Shown here piece after piece: positions 5,723-6,061 of a stretch of DNA of 6,061 nt. The position numbers were made by a program, and so were the translations under genes. The notes under the pieces were generated by a model. It was not told where the DNA came from. It searched no databases and worked only from the letters and a program-made list of their open reading frames with translations. The stretch lies in contig DIQB01000033.1 in the NCBI GenBank assembly GCA_002427165.1, positions 997 to 7,057 of the forward strand. The letters are read 5' to 3'. Each line of letters opens with the position of its first letter. Position 1 is the first letter of the stretch. This DNA is from Firmicutes bacterium UBA5473 (lineage in GTDB: Bacteria > Bacillota > DTU084).

Positions 5723-6061
5723 ATCCAAATCCCTCCTTGTATTGCTTTTTTGAATCGCAGCATCCATTTTCACTGCTTTTTTCTTCTTTTTTAAGCTACC
5801 GGTAACGAGAAGGAATAAAAACAGGCAGCCGATAGGGGCAAACAGATGATAAATGACTGCCGTTCCCATTTGGTCAAAGTCGGTCAGCATGGATGGTTTA
5901 TTGATGTAGGGGAAGAAGGAGAAGTAGCTGATGCGCTCGGAGCGGGTTTCGCCTTCTTTGAGACGGGGCCACGCCTCATCGCTGTGGTAAATCACATAGC
6001 CCCGGTATTCCTTACCGCTTACCGTAAAGGAATAGCCCTTGGAAACGGTGCGGGAGCGGTT
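5723..6061 (-). CDS. DUF3592-like membrane protein, C-terminal part; no stop codon before the next gene
   Basis: The frame enters from the right edge of the window. It starts with a beta-rich segment typical of DUF3592-like proteins (GYSFTVSGKEYRGYVIY, then LKEGE and FFPYINKPS), continues into one membrane helix (about positions 5798-5862, AVIYHLFAPIGCLFLFLL) and ends with a cytoplasmic-looking Lys tail (SLKKKKK). The real start is outside the window; a GTG at 5993-5995 lies inside the domain and is not a plausible start. No stop occurs before the ATG of the zinc-ribbon gene. Instead the frame runs through about 20 low-quality residues, where the next gene's AGGAGG is read as Arg-Arg. Removing one A from the A-run at 5777-5782 would give Lys-Gln-stop (TGA at 5770-5772). 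This gene may therefore be separate and frameshifted, or truly fused. Confidence 0.6.
5731..5738 (-). promoter_or_regulatory. Strong internal ribosome binding site deciding the zinc-ribbon start
   Basis: AAGGAGGG on the minus strand lies 8 nt before the ATG at 5720-5722, inside a reading frame that is open on both sides. Such a complete Shine-Dalgarno sequence is the main reason to place a separate start here rather than calling one long gene. Confidence 0.8.

Noticed and set aside
5181..5753. A 190-codon plus-strand open frame opposite the zinc-ribbon membrane gene
   Set aside because: It is antisense to a gene with clear Cys-pair motifs and SD. It has no SD of its own, and its composition is what the opposite strand of that gene would give.
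5784..5793. A dnaX-like slippery heptamer (A AAA AAG in frame) after the membrane helix as a programmed -1 frameshift
   Set aside because: The -1 frame does not lead to a nearby stop or to a recognisable domain, and no stimulating hairpin is evident. Loss of one A is the simpler reading.
5723..5995. A gene start at the GTG at 5995
   Set aside because: It lies inside the DUF3592-like domain, the frame continues openly to the window edge, and no SD precedes it.

Overview
The window looks like a Bacillota (Firmicutes) chromosome, most likely from the clostridial side. The main evidence is the block rplU - prp - rpmA - obg, in which L27 carries an N-terminal extension with the Prp cleavage motif. 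That processing pathway is typical of Firmicutes and their relatives. SLH and PrcB_C domains, strong AGGAGG ribosome binding sites and GTG/TTG starts fit the same picture. The sequence does not allow a genus to be named.

Layout. Positions 1-771 (+) hold the end of rplU, then prp and rpmA, packed with stop/start overlaps (ATGA and TGATG) and closed by a strong intrinsic terminator (775-806). Positions 840-2105 (+) hold obg. Positions 2098-3330 (-) encode a 410-residue membrane protein that joins a DedA/VTT-type domain to a PAP2 phosphatase; its stop overlaps the obg stop by 8 bp. Positions 3331-3454 form a divergent promoter region: two promoter-like elements with 17-bp spacers face away from each other, and an imperfect palindrome lies between their -35 boxes. 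Positions 3455-4312 (+) encode a secreted 285-residue protein with SLH-type repeats and a PrcB_C-like C-terminus. Positions 4313-4543 hold no convincing gene but contain a very strong bidirectional terminator (4439-4485). From 4544 to the right edge everything is on the minus strand: a 120-residue zinc-ribbon protein, a 266-residue membrane protein with three zinc ribbons, and the C-terminal part of a DUF3592-like membrane protein that runs off the window.

How the genes work together. The first block supplies two large-subunit ribosomal proteins, the protease that matures one of them, and the ribosome-assembly GTPase Obg. The DedA-PAP2 fusion and the SLH/PrcB_C protein are both envelope proteins and share a control region. 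The right-hand block is visibly richer in CpG and has a different gene style (tandem zinc-ribbon membrane proteins), so it may be an accessory or acquired segment.

The points most worth a second look are the DedA-PAP2 fusion, which may couple lipid-phosphate hydrolysis to lipid translocation, and the missing stop codon between the last two genes. There, losing one A from a homopolymer would restore a stop exactly after a Lys-rich membrane-protein tail.
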